A stretch of DNA of 64,000 nt from Cloacibacterium normanense (GTDB lineage Bacteria > Bacteroidota > Bacteroidia > Flavobacteriales > Weeksellaceae): assembly GCF_003860565.1 (NCBI RefSeq), contig NZ_CP034157.1, positions 434,001 to 498,000 on the forward strand, read 5' to 3'. This document shows positions 18,601 to 26,359 of the stretch, one piece after another. The notes under the pieces were generated by a model that was not told where the DNA came from, did not search any database, and worked only from the letters and a program-made list of their open reading frames with translations. Numbering within the stretch: the first letter of the stretch is position 1; each line of letters begins with the position of its first letter. The translations under genes were made by a program, and so were the position numbers.

Positions 18601-20446
18601 TTTCTTAAGCGGAAAACAATTGGGAGATATGGTGATTTCTGCGAAAAATAGTGCTCAACCTAATATTTTTGACATTAATGCAAAAATCCTTTCTTCTGAA
18701 TTTTTAGGAAAAAATCAATTAGAAGTTACGGGAACTATAGATAATAATACCACTTCTCCTACTTTAAATTTAACCGCAGATTTGCAAGAATTTAATCTTG
18801 GGTTTGTGCAAGCATTTGTGACTAATATATTCTCTAATTTCCGTGGGAAAGCAACTGGAGTTGTAGCGATTAACGGTCCGTTGAATGATATTAATTACGG
18901 CGGAGATGTTGCTTTAAAGGATTTTGGACTGAAAGTTAATTTTAATGGAGTAGATTATACTTTTGCTGATGCTACTGTCTTGTTGCAAAACGGAAACATT
19001 TTAGTTACTGAACCTGTGAAAATTAAGGATGGAAGAAATAATTCTTCGGGAACGCTTTCATTGGCGCAGATTAATTTGAGTAATCTTTCTAATATTGGAG
19101 CCAACGTCTTAATTACTTCGGATAATTTGATGCTTTTGGATACCAAACAAAGCGATTTTGATTTATTCTGGGGTAAAATTTATGGAAAAGGCGACTTGTA
19201 TGTAGGTTTTGATAATGGGAAACTCAGTATTACTGCAGGTAAAGATACGCCAACAGATTCAGAGCCTTTCCAAATTTTGAATAACAGTATTTTCACTCTT
19301 AATAGTAATACCACTTCTTCTGTCGATGAGTTTAAAATGCTCAGATTCTTAAAAGAAGACAAAACAGGTGTGGTAAGTATTGATGAAGGAACGAAAAAAG
19401 GGGTAAATATGGATATTAACCTTCTTTTGAGTGTTGACAAAGGTTCTACTGTAAGTGTTTTGGTGGGAGATGATATCGGAGATATTGTGGTGAGAGGAGA
19501 TTCAGATAAATTAAAATTTGTCATGAAACCAAATGGAAGAATTTCTCTTGATGGAACATATTCTGTGGAAAACGGAACGTATATTTCTAAAGCAATTCTA
19601 GAAAAAACCTTCCAAATTGATAAATTTAGTAGCATTTCTTGGGATGGAGATCCATTTAATCCGGCATTAAATATTACTGCAAATTATTACAGAACAGTTT
19701 CTAATGCTACAGAATATTTAGGCGTTGGTAATTTGCCGCCGATTAATGTAATGCTTCAAACAAAAATCACCCAAAATCTTAGAAATCCTAAAATTGAGTT
19801 TGATGTTCAAGCGCCAGATGTTTCTTCTCAGGTAAAAGAAGCTTTGACGGTAAGAATGAGCAATAATGACGAAAAAACGCTACAATTCGGTTCTGTATTG
19901 CTTCTCAATAATTTCAATACTTCTAATACAGGTGGATTTGGAAATATCAATATTGGGAATGTGGGTTCTGATTTGGGGTATAATTTGGTTTTAAAACAAT
20001 TGGGCAACGTAATCAATACGATTAGTGAGCAGTTCCAAATTGACTTGAATTACATCAAAGGTGACCAAGCTTCTAATACAGCAGATAGAGCCAATATTGG
20101 CGGTAATTTTATTCTTTCGCCAAGAGTAACCTTAAAAACTGGTTTTGGAATTCCTGTTGCAAAAACCGAAAATACCTACGGAAATTATCTTTCTGGTGAA
20201 GGAATTATAGAATATGATGTGTCTAAGAAAAATGATGGTTCATTAATCCTTAGAGCTTATTCTAAGCCTTCTAACTTAGGTTTAGGAACTACGCTAAATT
20301 CTACAGCCAACCAAACCTATGGAGCGGGTGTAGTGTATAGTAAAAGCTTTAATAATCTGTTCAAAAAGAAAAATAAAGTGAAAGATTCTTTAAAGAATTC
20401 TAATAAAAATAAACCCGAAACCATTAAAATTGATTCTGCTAAGTAA
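15674..20446 (+). CDS. tamB: TamB-family translocation/assembly module protein
   Basis: A 1590-residue AsmA/TamB-like protein, thought to bridge inner and outer membranes and to act in lipid transport or envelope protein assembly. Residues 1-55 are cytoplasmic, with an apolipophorin-like helical stretch (GEKITDVAEGVKHTIEHPVE). One transmembrane helix covers about 58-80. A very long beta-rich periplasmic part of repeated amphipathic strands follows, and the DUF490/TamB domain lies at about 1130-1530 (GRISLDGTYSVENGTY; later GNLPPINVMLQTKI). The C-terminus is Lys/Asn-rich. No TamA-type barrel gene is adjacent. The start codon is 5 bp from that of tsaD on the other strand. Confidence 0.92.
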   Translation: MANLENNNSENNKPISEKVGEKITDVAEGVKHTIEHPVEAAKETVAQAVEDVQKFSWWAKLFLWFAAIASFLFLTFLIIINLPATKDRAANYALGFLEEDFGVKISKEKVEVNILGDVIIHGLRIKDHRSNDLIFAKQFRADSDWLSILKIGKSRQLDFSTLTLSEADVKVVTYKGDSIDNFNRFITKFDSGKPSDPKKPPFKLNSRVVILNSKISIINQNHDGDEGKWLQAENVNLIAPHLNISGPDISARINNLSFKTKRWGKVHTLDTFSTDFSMSKEFLSLKDLTLYTDHSLLQGDLTFHLDKETKWQDFNNKVNWEMKMKRGSAVSGYDISYFVTKWDNYTAINLSGDMNGPLNNFRLNDFLLTGENVNIYTPNTKFRNLLKGNFNIVTNNISTNFTYPALRAMVPSFVANKMKNFADPFGRIQYKGAVDVTPKRVIAKGNAITTIGRANADIVLSDIDQQNPRYLGVLDVKDFNTSAITKNNTVGLISGRFNVDGRGFDVNTLTLRTKSNISKIDITGKTINNLYLDGTLDKKQYNGIITINDEEAKGKITGKIDFSTPRLFADIKGNIDYLNLSYFGVQGNGKSVFSGNIDGKLAFKDLNDMNLDAQLNNVIFYAGDQKIDVPNGSVKAYFENGNRIVDADIPNVVKGNISGKYNLGDLGKMFQNGFDKILVGNPQRRLYKGQQFTYNFDVSQKLVNYFEPNLKIPEGAKIDGSYNGNTNDLVLNLNSTSLKYILTKKQEISQADRLLAQANPEYKLDENKVTKDSAMINNITIRINTANPSEQIFANIGRVEYSKNVLKDVTLFGENENDERLHLIANFKLGTLEDEQNDAMKSYAINLNQSVDANGDYVVKFNPTELKLNNFTWNVDTSPELNHSITYRKKTGDFLIKNLRLYSEDSELFVKEATYKDAKDFTADIDVKNVEISKILDLLPSQKGNLDLKGIANGNIQLKMSKTSFEPLVDLKVKDIFLSGKQLGDMVISAKNSAQPNIFDINAKILSSEFLGKNQLEVTGTIDNNTTSPTLNLTADLQEFNLGFVQAFVTNIFSNFRGKATGVVAINGPLNDINYGGDVALKDFGLKVNFNGVDYTFADATVLLQNGNILVTEPVKIKDGRNNSSGTLSLAQINLSNLSNIGANVLITSDNLMLLDTKQSDFDLFWGKIYGKGDLYVGFDNGKLSITAGKDTPTDSEPFQILNNSIFTLNSNTTSSVDEFKMLRFLKEDKTGVVSIDEGTKKGVNMDINLLLSVDKGSTVSVLVGDDIGDIVVRGDSDKLKFVMKPNGRISLDGTYSVENGTYISKAILEKTFQIDKFSSISWDGDPFNPALNITANYYRTVSNATEYLGVGNLPPINVMLQTKITQNLRNPKIEFDVQAPDVSSQVKEALTVRMSNNDEKTLQFGSVLLLNNFNTSNTGGFGNINIGNVGSDLGYNLVLKQLGNVINTISEQFQIDLNYIKGDQASNTADRANIGGNFILSPRVTLKTGFGIPVAKTENTYGNYLSGEGIIEYDVSKKNDGSLILRAYSKPSNLGLGTTLNSTANQTYGAGVVYSKSFNNLFKKKNKVKDSLKNSNKNKPETIKIDSAK

Positions 20447-20523
20447 TAGATTTTTAGAAATTTTCTGATAAAAATCAATGTTTTTTTGTCAAAATAATAT
20501 TTTATCATTTCAATTAAATTTCC

Positions 20524-20531
20524 TAAATTTG
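20524..20531 (+). promoter_or_regulatory. -7 promoter element (TAAATTTG) for the Lrp/AsnC gene
   Basis: TAAATTTG fits TAnnTTTG exactly and lies 49 nt before the ATG at 20581. A -33 TTG at normal spacing is not visible. Confidence 0.45.
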
Positions 20532-20580
20532 CAAAAAAAGATAGCAATTTTTATAAATTTAATAATCTAAAAATACTGGT

Positions 20581-21051
20581 ATGAATTATCAATTAGATGA
20601 AATAGACAAAAAAATCTTAGATTTTTTAGTAGAAAATACAAGAATGCCTTTCACTGAAATCGCTAAACAGATGGATGTGTCTGCAGGTACTATTCACGTA
20701 AGAGTAAAGAAAATGGAAGATGCAGGAATTATCCTGGGTTCTTCTTTAAATATAGATTATGGTAAATTAGATTATCATTTTACTGCATTCATTGGAATTT
20801 TATTAACCAAATCTAACAGAACTCAAGAAGTTCTTAAAGAATTAGCGTCTATTCCAAATGTAGTAGAAGCAAGCGTAATTTCTGGTAAGTATAACATCTT
20901 CTGCAAGGTAAGAGCTAAAAATACAGAAGACGCTAAAAGAATCATTTATCAAATAGATGACATTCAAGATGTTATGAGAACTGAATCTATGATTTCTATG
21001 GAAGAGTTCCTAAGTGATAAAAATAGATTAATTAATGCTATTTCTGTTTAA
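20581..21051 (+). CDS. Lrp/AsnC-family transcriptional regulator
   Basis: A 156-residue regulator with an N-terminal winged helix-turn-helix (LDEIDKKILDFLVENTRMPF, then EIAKQMDVSAGTIHVRVKKM, residues 5-55) and a C-terminal RAM ligand-binding domain (residues 70-150; IPNVVEASVISGKYNIFCKV). Such proteins form octamers that respond to amino acids. The target and ligand cannot be read from sequence. It is monocistronic: a -7 element precedes it and a terminator follows 25 bp after the stop. Confidence 0.93.
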   Translation: MNYQLDEIDKKILDFLVENTRMPFTEIAKQMDVSAGTIHVRVKKMEDAGIILGSSLNIDYGKLDYHFTAFIGILLTKSNRTQEVLKELASIPNVVEASVISGKYNIFCKVRAKNTEDAKRIIYQIDDIQDVMRTESMISMEEFLSDKNRLINAISV

Positions 21052-21075
21052 TAATTTATTATTTTCGCAAAGTAT

Positions 21076-21107
21076 AAAGCTTTTGAATTTTCAAAAGCTT
21101 TTTTTAT
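21076..21107 (+). terminator. Terminator after the Lrp/AsnC gene
   Basis: AAAGCTTTTGA (21076-21086) pairs perfectly with TCAAAAGCTTT (21091-21101) around ATTT, followed by Ts. Confidence 0.88.
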
Positions 21108-21120
21108 AAATTTAGAAAGA

Positions 21121-21495
21121 ATGGAAGATAATTATTTTGACAATAATCCTCAAAAAACTACTTTTTTTTATGTTGCCATTTTCTTTATGGTAGCATTATC
21201 TTTTTTAGGAATAGGAGTAGATCTTACCGAGTATTTTCAGAAAACAGACATTAATATTCCAGTTTGGTATTTTTATTTGATTTTCGCAGTAGATATTATC
21301 GGACTTTTATCAATTGTGGGCATTTATTTTTATAGAAAAATAGGCGTAATCTTATTTCCAGTAGCAATTCTGTTTCATTTTTACTTGCATGAGTTTTATC
21401 TTTCTACCATGCTATATTCAGATTTGTTTACGCTGTTTTCTTATGTGGCATTAGGTTTATTGGCAATCATACCAAAATGGAATTTTTTCAAATAA
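21121..21495 (+). CDS. Small four-helix membrane protein, function unknown
   Basis: A 124-residue protein I do not recognise. It has four hydrophobic helices (about residues 15-36, 48-68, 70-90 and 97-118) with a short acidic N-terminus (MEDNYFDNN) and a Lys/Phe end. It starts 14 bp after the Lrp terminator and is followed after 63 bp by the Rrf2 gene. Codon use and base composition resemble neighbouring genes. It is probably an inner-membrane protein; no function is proposed. Confidence 0.75.
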   Translation: MEDNYFDNNPQKTTFFYVAIFFMVALSFLGIGVDLTEYFQKTDINIPVWYFYLIFAVDIIGLLSIVGIYFYRKIGVILFPVAILFHFYLHEFYLSTMLYSDLFTLFSYVALGLLAIIPKWNFFK

Positions 21496-21504
21496 GATAA
21501 AAAA

Positions 21505-21528
21505 ATCCGAATAAATTGCTTAACTTTG
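21505..21528 (+). promoter_or_regulatory. Promoter region of the Rrf2 gene with a candidate operator
   Basis: TAACTTTG at 21521-21528 fits the -7 consensus. ATCCGAAT at 21505-21512 lies just upstream and recurs, inverted, as ATTCGGAT at 22025-22032 before the ric gene. The shared octamer could be the binding site of the Rrf2 protein (autoregulation). This is inference from two sites. Confidence 0.4.
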
Positions 21529-21558
21529 ATGTCGTAATGATGATTAAAATAACTAAAA

Positions 21559-21993
21559 ATGTTTTCTAAAGCTTGCGAATACGCTATAAAATCGGTAATT
21601 TATATAGCACAAGAAGCTCTTGCTGGTAAAAAAACCAATGTAAAACAAATCGCTGAAGCTACAAACGCTCCAGAAGCTTTTGTTGCAAAAATTCTACAAC
21701 CTCTTTCTAAGAAGGGGATATTGACGTCTAATAAAGGAAAACAAGGTGGTTTTTCGGTAGAATTAGACAAGATTGATAAGATTAAACTCATAGAAATTGT
21801 ACTCGCAACAGATGGTCCAGATATTCTAACGAGATGTGCATTTGGTTTAGAAAAATGTACTTCAGAGAAACCATGTCCTTTTCACGATAAATTCAAAGGA
21901 ATAAGGGAAGAATTAAGAGATTCTCTCAGTGAAATATCAGTCTATGATATGGCGCTTAAAACAGAACAAGGCATTGCCTTCTTAAAGAACTAG
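21559..21993 (+). CDS. Rrf2-family transcriptional regulator (Fe-S sensor type)
   Basis: A 144-residue winged-helix regulator: MFSKACEYAIKSVIYIA at the start, a recognition region at about 28-58 (VKQIAEATNAPEAFVAKILQ) and SNKGKQGGFSVEL as wing. Three cysteines, Cys93, Cys100 and Cys106, are in the place where IscR/NsrR-type proteins bind an Fe-S cluster (C-X6-C-X5-C). Family members sense nitric oxide, iron-sulfur status or redox. The next gene encodes the Fe-S repair protein Ric and both promoters share an octamer, so an NsrR-like role in nitrosative stress is a reasonable inference. Confidence 0.9.
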   Translation: MFSKACEYAIKSVIYIAQEALAGKKTNVKQIAEATNAPEAFVAKILQPLSKKGILTSNKGKQGGFSVELDKIDKIKLIEIVLATDGPDILTRCAFGLEKCTSEKPCPFHDKFKGIREELRDSLSEISVYDMALKTEQGIAFLKN

Positions 21994-22024
21994 AGATAGT
22001 TCTTTTTTTTATTTCTAAAATTTA

Positions 22025-22066
22025 ATTCGGATAAATTTGTCCTATTAAAATATTTTTGTATTTTTG
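22025..22066 (+). promoter_or_regulatory. ric promoter (TTG-N19-TATTTTTG) with overlapping candidate operator
   Basis: TTG at 22037-22039 and TATTTTTG at 22059-22066 are separated by exactly 19 nt; a second TATTTTTG lies at 22051-22058. ATTCGGAT at 22025-22032, the inverse of the octamer before the Rrf2 gene, sits directly upstream of the -33 element, where a repressor could block RNA polymerase. Confidence 0.6.
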
Positions 22067-22088
22067 TCTTGTCAAAAAAGAAAAAAAT

Positions 22089-22808
22089 ATGGAAATAAAA
22101 GACAAAACAATAGGCGGAATTGTAGCCGAAGATTTTAGAACAGCAGCTGTATTTAAAAAATACGGAATCGATTTTTGTTGCAAAGGAAATAGAAGTATAG
22201 AAGAAGTTTGTGCAGTGAAAAAGAAAAATCCAGAAGATATTTATGCAGATTTAGAAAGAGTAACGCAAAATGCAACTCAGAACATCGATTTTAAAGCTTG
22301 GGATTTAGATTTATTGTCAGATTATATCGAGAAAACGCACCACCGTTATGTAGAAGAAAAAACCATTTATTTGCTTCAGTTTTTAGATAAATTAAGAAGA
22401 GTAAAAGGCGATAGATATCCAGAGCTAATTGAAGTTCACGAATTGTTTAAACAATCTGCCGAAGATTTAGGAGCTCACATGAAAAAAGAAGAATTGGTAT
22501 TATTTCCGTTCATTAGAAACATGGTAGAAGCAAAAAGAAGAGGCGTAGAATTACCAAAACCACATTTTGGAGCAGTAGAAAATCCAATTGAGATGATGAA
22601 ACATGAACACGAAAATGAAGGAGATCGTTTCGAAAAAATAGCCCAACTTTTAAATCAATATACACCACCTGCAGATGCATGTAACACGCATCAGGTTACT
22701 TATAAAATGCTTCAGGAATTCGAAGAAAATTTACATACTCATATCCATTTAGAGAATAATATTCTGTTTCCAAAAGCAATTGAGTTGCAAAAAGAATTGC
22801 AAAATTAA
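22089..22808 (+). CDS. ric: Iron-sulfur cluster repair di-iron protein Ric (YtfE/ScdA)
   Basis: Ric repairs Fe-S clusters damaged by nitric oxide or oxidants, using a di-iron site in a hemerythrin-like four-helix bundle. I choose ATG 22089 (MEIKDKTIGGIVAED), giving 239 residues; the frame extends upstream only through non-ATG codons that overlap the promoter. The N-terminal ScdA_N/DUF542 motif FKKYGIDFCCKGNRSIEEVC (Cys30-Cys31) is present. His and Glu ligands follow in KTHHRYVEEKT, AHMKKEELVLFPFI, MMKHEHENEGDRF and HTHIHLENNILFPKA. It follows the Rrf2 gene by 95 bp with its own promoter. Confidence 0.94.
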   Translation: MEIKDKTIGGIVAEDFRTAAVFKKYGIDFCCKGNRSIEEVCAVKKKNPEDIYADLERVTQNATQNIDFKAWDLDLLSDYIEKTHHRYVEEKTIYLLQFLDKLRRVKGDRYPELIEVHELFKQSAEDLGAHMKKEELVLFPFIRNMVEAKRRGVELPKPHFGAVENPIEMMKHEHENEGDRFEKIAQLLNQYTPPADACNTHQVTYKMLQEFEENLHTHIHLENNILFPKAIELQKELQN

Positions 22809-22831
22809 ATTCACTTTAATTGTTTTTTCAA

Positions 22832-22865
22832 AAAATAACCCTAGAAAAACTTCTAGGGTTATTTT
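22832..22865. terminator. Bidirectional terminator between ric and the transketolase genes
   Basis: A 15-bp perfect stem, AAAATAACCCTAGAA (22832-22846) with TTCTAGGGTTATTTT (22851-22865), loop AAAC, serves the two convergent units. Confidence 0.92.
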
Positions 22866-22890
22866 ATATGTTATGATAAGTTAAATTAAA

Positions 22891-23838
22891 TTATCTTGCT
22901 AAAACTCTTTTTACCGCTTTTACTACAGCTTCTGCATCTATTTCGTATTTGTGCATTAATTCTGCTGGAGTTCCACTTTCTCCGAAAGTATCATTTACGG
23001 CAACAAACTCTTGTGGAGTTGGTTTTTTTCTAGATAACATTCCTGCTACAGATTCACCTAAACCACCTAAGTAATTGTGCTCTTCTGCAGTCACAATTTT
23101 ACCCGTTTTTTCTACAGATTTTAGAATGATTTCTTCATCTAAAGGTTTGATGGTGTGAATGTTAATCACTTCACAAGAAATTCCTTCTTTTTCTAATTCT
23201 TCAGCAGCTAGAAGAGATTCCCAAACTAAATGTCCGGTTGCTACAATCGTAACATCTTTTCCTTCTTGTAGTAAAATTCCTTTACCAATTTCGAAAGGCA
23301 TATCTTCTGGAATGAAAACAGGAACTACAGGTCTACCAAATCTTAAATAAACTGGACCTTCATATTCAGCCGCAGCTAGAGTAGCTTGTTTGGTTTGGTT
23401 ATAGTCACAAGGATTGATAACTACCATTCCTGGTAACATTTTCATTTGACCGATATCTTCTAAAACTTGGTGAGTTGCACCATCTTCTCCTAAAGTTAAA
23501 CCAGCGTGAGAAGCTGCAATTTTTACATTTTTATTAGAGTAAGCGATAGATTGACGAACTTGGTCTAAAACTCTAGAAGTTGCAAAATTAGCAAATGTTC
23601 CTGCGAAAGGAATTTTACCAGCAGTAGCTAAACCAGCAGCAATACCCATCATATTTGCTTCTGCAATACCTGTTTGTACAAATCTTTCTGGAGCTTTTTC
23701 TATGAATTTCTCCATTTTTAGAGAACCGATTAAGTCGGCACAAAGTGCTACTACATTTGGATTTTTGTCTGCTAATTCAGCTAAACCTGCTCCAAAACCA
23801 CTTCTTGTATCTTTTTTTTCTGTGTATGTAAATTTCAT
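22891..23838 (-). CDS. Transketolase, C-terminal subunit
   Basis: The pyrimidine-binding and C-terminal domains of a split transketolase (315 residues). Conserved segments are VALCADLIGS, RFVQTGIAEANMMGIAAGLA with the catalytic Glu of the thiamine diphosphate site, KIAASHAGLTLGEDGATHQ, and the C-terminal domain KIVTAEEHNYLGGLGESVA. With the N-terminal subunit 20 bp upstream it should interconvert pentose-phosphate-pathway sugars. Splitting into two genes is common in Bacteroidota and archaea, so this is not damage. Its 3' end faces ric across a shared terminator. Confidence 0.94.
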   Translation of the reverse strand: MKFTYTEKKDTRSGFGAGLAELADKNPNVVALCADLIGSLKMEKFIEKAPERFVQTGIAEANMMGIAAGLATAGKIPFAGTFANFATSRVLDQVRQSIAYSNKNVKIAASHAGLTLGEDGATHQVLEDIGQMKMLPGMVVINPCDYNQTKQATLAAAEYEGPVYLRFGRPVVPVFIPEDMPFEIGKGILLQEGKDVTIVATGHLVWESLLAAEELEKEGISCEVINIHTIKPLDEEIILKSVEKTGKIVTAEEHNYLGGLGESVAGMLSRKKPTPQEFVAVNDTFGESGTPAELMHKYEIDAEAVVKAVKRVLAR

Positions 23839-23858
23839 GTGTATTAAATTTAGAAGAA

Positions 23859-24710
23859 TTAATAATCTGCTTCGGTTTCTACATAAAGTTGAGAAAGTGC
23901 ACTTTCTAACTGAGCATCATTCGGAGCTTTTCCGTGCCAAGAGTGAGATCCCATCATAAAATCTACACCTTGTCCCATTTCTGTATGAAGAATGATGGCG
24001 ACTGGTTTTCCGTTTCCTGTTTTAGATTTTGCATGTTCTAAAACTGCAATTACCGCTTCTAAATCGTTACCGTTTTTCTCTTCTAAAACTTCCCAACCGA
24101 AAGCTCTTAATTTAGCATTTAAATCTCCTAGAGATAATACATCATCTGTATCACCATCGATTTGTCTTCCGTTATAATCTATTGTAGAAATTAAGTTGTC
24201 TACTTTTTTAGCAGCAGCAAACATTAATGCTTCCCAGATTTGTCCTTCTTGTAATTCTCCATCTCCATGAAGGGTATACACTAAAGATGAATCTCCATCT
24301 AATTTTTTAGCTAAAGCTACTCCTATTCCTACAGATAAACCTTGACCAAGAGAACCAGAACTCATTCTGATGCCTTCTAAATGTTCGTGTGTAGTTGGGT
24401 GACCTTGCAATCTAGAATTTAATTTTCTAAAAGTAGAAAGTTCAGAAATTGGGAAAAATCCGTTTCTTGCTAATGTAGAATAGAAAACGGGAGAAATGTG
24501 ACCGTTAGAAAGGTAGAAATGATCTTCGCCTTTTCCTTCCATAGAGAAAGGGAGTTTGTAGTTCATCACTTTGCCATAAAGCGCTGTGAAATATTCTACA
24601 CAGCCAAGACTTCCACCTGGGTGTCCTGAATTTACGGCGTGAACCATTCTTAAAATGTCTCTTCTGATTTGTGTTGCCTGAGCTTTTAACTCTTCAATAG
24701 ATTTACTCAT
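23859..24710 (-). CDS. Transketolase, N-terminal subunit
   Basis: The thiamine-diphosphate pyrophosphate-binding half of a split transketolase (283 residues). MVHAVNSGHPGGSLGCVEYF (residues 22-41) and RMSSGSLGQGLSVGIGVALA are typical. The diphosphate/Mg motif begins at HGDGELQEGQIWEAL and continues to IDYNGRQIDGDTDD. The C-terminal end has HTEMGQGVDFMMGSHSWHG. It is the first gene of a two-gene operon with the C-terminal subunit. A -7 element lies 20 nt upstream. Confidence 0.94.
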   Translation of the reverse strand: MSKSIEELKAQATQIRRDILRMVHAVNSGHPGGSLGCVEYFTALYGKVMNYKLPFSMEGKGEDHFYLSNGHISPVFYSTLARNGFFPISELSTFRKLNSRLQGHPTTHEHLEGIRMSSGSLGQGLSVGIGVALAKKLDGDSSLVYTLHGDGELQEGQIWEALMFAAAKKVDNLISTIDYNGRQIDGDTDDVLSLGDLNAKLRAFGWEVLEEKNGNDLEAVIAVLEHAKSKTGNGKPVAIILHTEMGQGVDFMMGSHSWHGKAPNDAQLESALSQLYVETEADY

Positions 24711-24730
24711 GATTTATAAAATAAGTTTTG

Positions 24731-24738
24731 CAAATTTA
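24731..24738 (-). promoter_or_regulatory. -7 promoter element (TAAATTTG) for the transketolase operon
   Basis: On the minus strand TAAATTTG matches the consensus and lies 20 nt before the ATG at 24710. No -33 TTG is seen at the expected distance. Confidence 0.45.
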
Positions 24739-24795
24739 CTAAATTTAAGGGGCATGAAAGAATTAAAAATGAAAAGATTTCTTACTTTTTGAAAT

Positions 24796-24826
24796 AAAAA
24801 ATTCGGCAATGATTTACCGAATTTTT
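24796..24826 (-). terminator. Terminator after the sodium:solute symporter gene
   Basis: AAAAATTCGG (24796-24805) pairs with CCGAATTTTT (24817-24826), loop of 11 nt, 7 bp beyond the stop codon. Confidence 0.85.
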
Positions 24827-24832
24827 TAAAAT

Positions 24833-26290
24833 TTATTTCTTTCTGATGAGCCAAAGTCCTAAAAAGGTGATGATGCCGTTAATAATTAAGACTTCTATTC
24901 CTATTTGGTAGGCGTATTCTGCTTTTTCTAGATAAGTACTGAGTGCATAAGTGATGATGGGTGCCGCTAAACAAACCCAAAGTGTCAATTTATCTTTAAT
25001 CTGATGTTTAGTCAGAATTCCAAATGCGAATAAGCCCAAAAGTGGACCATAAGTATATCCTGCGATTTTTAGAATTAAGCCAATGATGGATTTGTCATTG
25101 ATAACTTTAAAAATAATAACCAAAATCAAGAAAATTAAAGTAAACGTTAGGTGAACTATTTTTCTGGTTTTAGAATTTTCAACTTCTGATTTTTGATTTC
25201 TGTTGATGCCTAAAATATCAATACAAAATGAAGAAGTAAGTGCTGTAATTGCACCATCTGCAGAAGGAAATAGCGCAGAAATAAGTCCAATAATGAAAAC
25301 CACACCAATAATGGGCGACATTTTTTGGAACGCTAAAATAGGATATAAATCGTCTCCTTTTGCATCTACTCCAATTTGAGCAGCGTACATATAAAGAAGT
25401 CCGCCCATAAAAAGGAAAATGAAATTTACAATCACCATTACCACCGAAAAAGTGAACATGTTTTTCTGTGAATTTCCTAATTTTTCGATGGAAATATTTT
25501 TTTGCATCATTTCTTGGTCAAGACCTGTCATAGAAATGGTAATGAACATTCCTCCGAGAATTGATTTTAAGAAAAAATCTTTAGAATTAATATCTAAAAC
25601 AAACATATTATCATAACCCAAACCTTGAAATTGAGTCCACGTTTCGCCAATTCCTAAATTCATTTTGGTAAGGATATAACCTACAGTAATAAGCAATGCT
25701 CCTAACATGAAAACGGTCTGCAAAGTGTCTGTCCAAACGATAGTTTTCACACCACCTTTAAAAGTATAAGCTAAAATCATTAATAAAATAGCGACAGAAA
25801 TGGCAACAAAACTCCAAGAAATATCGGTAGCTTTCGTAATGTCATTATGGAAAATAAGTAAGTCTAAAATATTGATAACCAAATACAAACGAGCAGTGGC
25901 GCCTAAAGTTCTAGAAATAATGAAAAAAATAGCGCCAGTTTGGTAAGAATTAAACCCAAATCTTTCGTTGAGGTAAGTGTAAATAGAAGTGAGTTTCAGT
26001 TTATAATACAAAGGAAGTAAGACAAATGCCACTACAAAATATCCTAAAAAATAACCTAAAACTACTTGGAAATAAGTAAAACCACCTGTTCCTACCGTTC
26101 CAGGAACCGACACAAATGTTACTCCAGAAAGGGAAGTGCCAATCATTCCAAAAGCTACTAAAAGCCAGTTAGAATTTTTATTTCCTATAAAAAATGTTTG
26201 GTTATTTGCATTTCTAGAAGTGTAGTAAGAAACGCCAAGTAGCGCCAGAAAATAAACGGATAAAATTACTCCTACAAAAACTGGATTCAT
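24833..26290 (-). CDS. Sodium:solute symporter (SSS family)
   Basis: A 485-residue inner-membrane transporter of the LeuT-fold SSS family with about 13 hydrophobic segments. Family features are the first helix MNPVFVGVILSVYFLALLGV, NSNWLLVAFGMIGTSLSGVTF (the discontinuous helix that binds Na+), GYFLGYFVVAFVLLPLYYKL and IGLISALFPSADGAITALTS, a strongly conserved region. The solute is not predictable; many Bacteroidota paralogues exist for sugars, amino acids or sialic acid. It is a single-gene unit with a -7 element (minus-strand TATATTTG at 26311-26318). Confidence 0.9.
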   Translation of the reverse strand: MNPVFVGVILSVYFLALLGVSYYTSRNANNQTFFIGNKNSNWLLVAFGMIGTSLSGVTFVSVPGTVGTGGFTYFQVVLGYFLGYFVVAFVLLPLYYKLKLTSIYTYLNERFGFNSYQTGAIFFIISRTLGATARLYLVINILDLLIFHNDITKATDISWSFVAISVAILLMILAYTFKGGVKTIVWTDTLQTVFMLGALLITVGYILTKMNLGIGETWTQFQGLGYDNMFVLDINSKDFFLKSILGGMFITISMTGLDQEMMQKNISIEKLGNSQKNMFTFSVVMVIVNFIFLFMGGLLYMYAAQIGVDAKGDDLYPILAFQKMSPIIGVVFIIGLISALFPSADGAITALTSSFCIDILGINRNQKSEVENSKTRKIVHLTFTLIFLILVIIFKVINDKSIIGLILKIAGYTYGPLLGLFAFGILTKHQIKDKLTLWVCLAAPIITYALSTYLEKAEYAYQIGIEVLIINGIITFLGLWLIRKK

Positions 26291-26359
26291 TGATTTGATT
26301 TTAAGTTGAGCAAATATAGTTTTTTTAGCGTTTTCAGAAAGTTATTTCAGGGAAAGATT

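Noticed and set aside
19180-19635. 151-codon minus-strand open frame inside tamB
   Set aside because: It is antisense to a well-supported coding region and has no start context or family motif.
22891-24710. Transketolase broken into two genes by mutation
   Set aside because: Each half is a complete domain set with its own start and stop, an arrangement normal in Bacteroidota.
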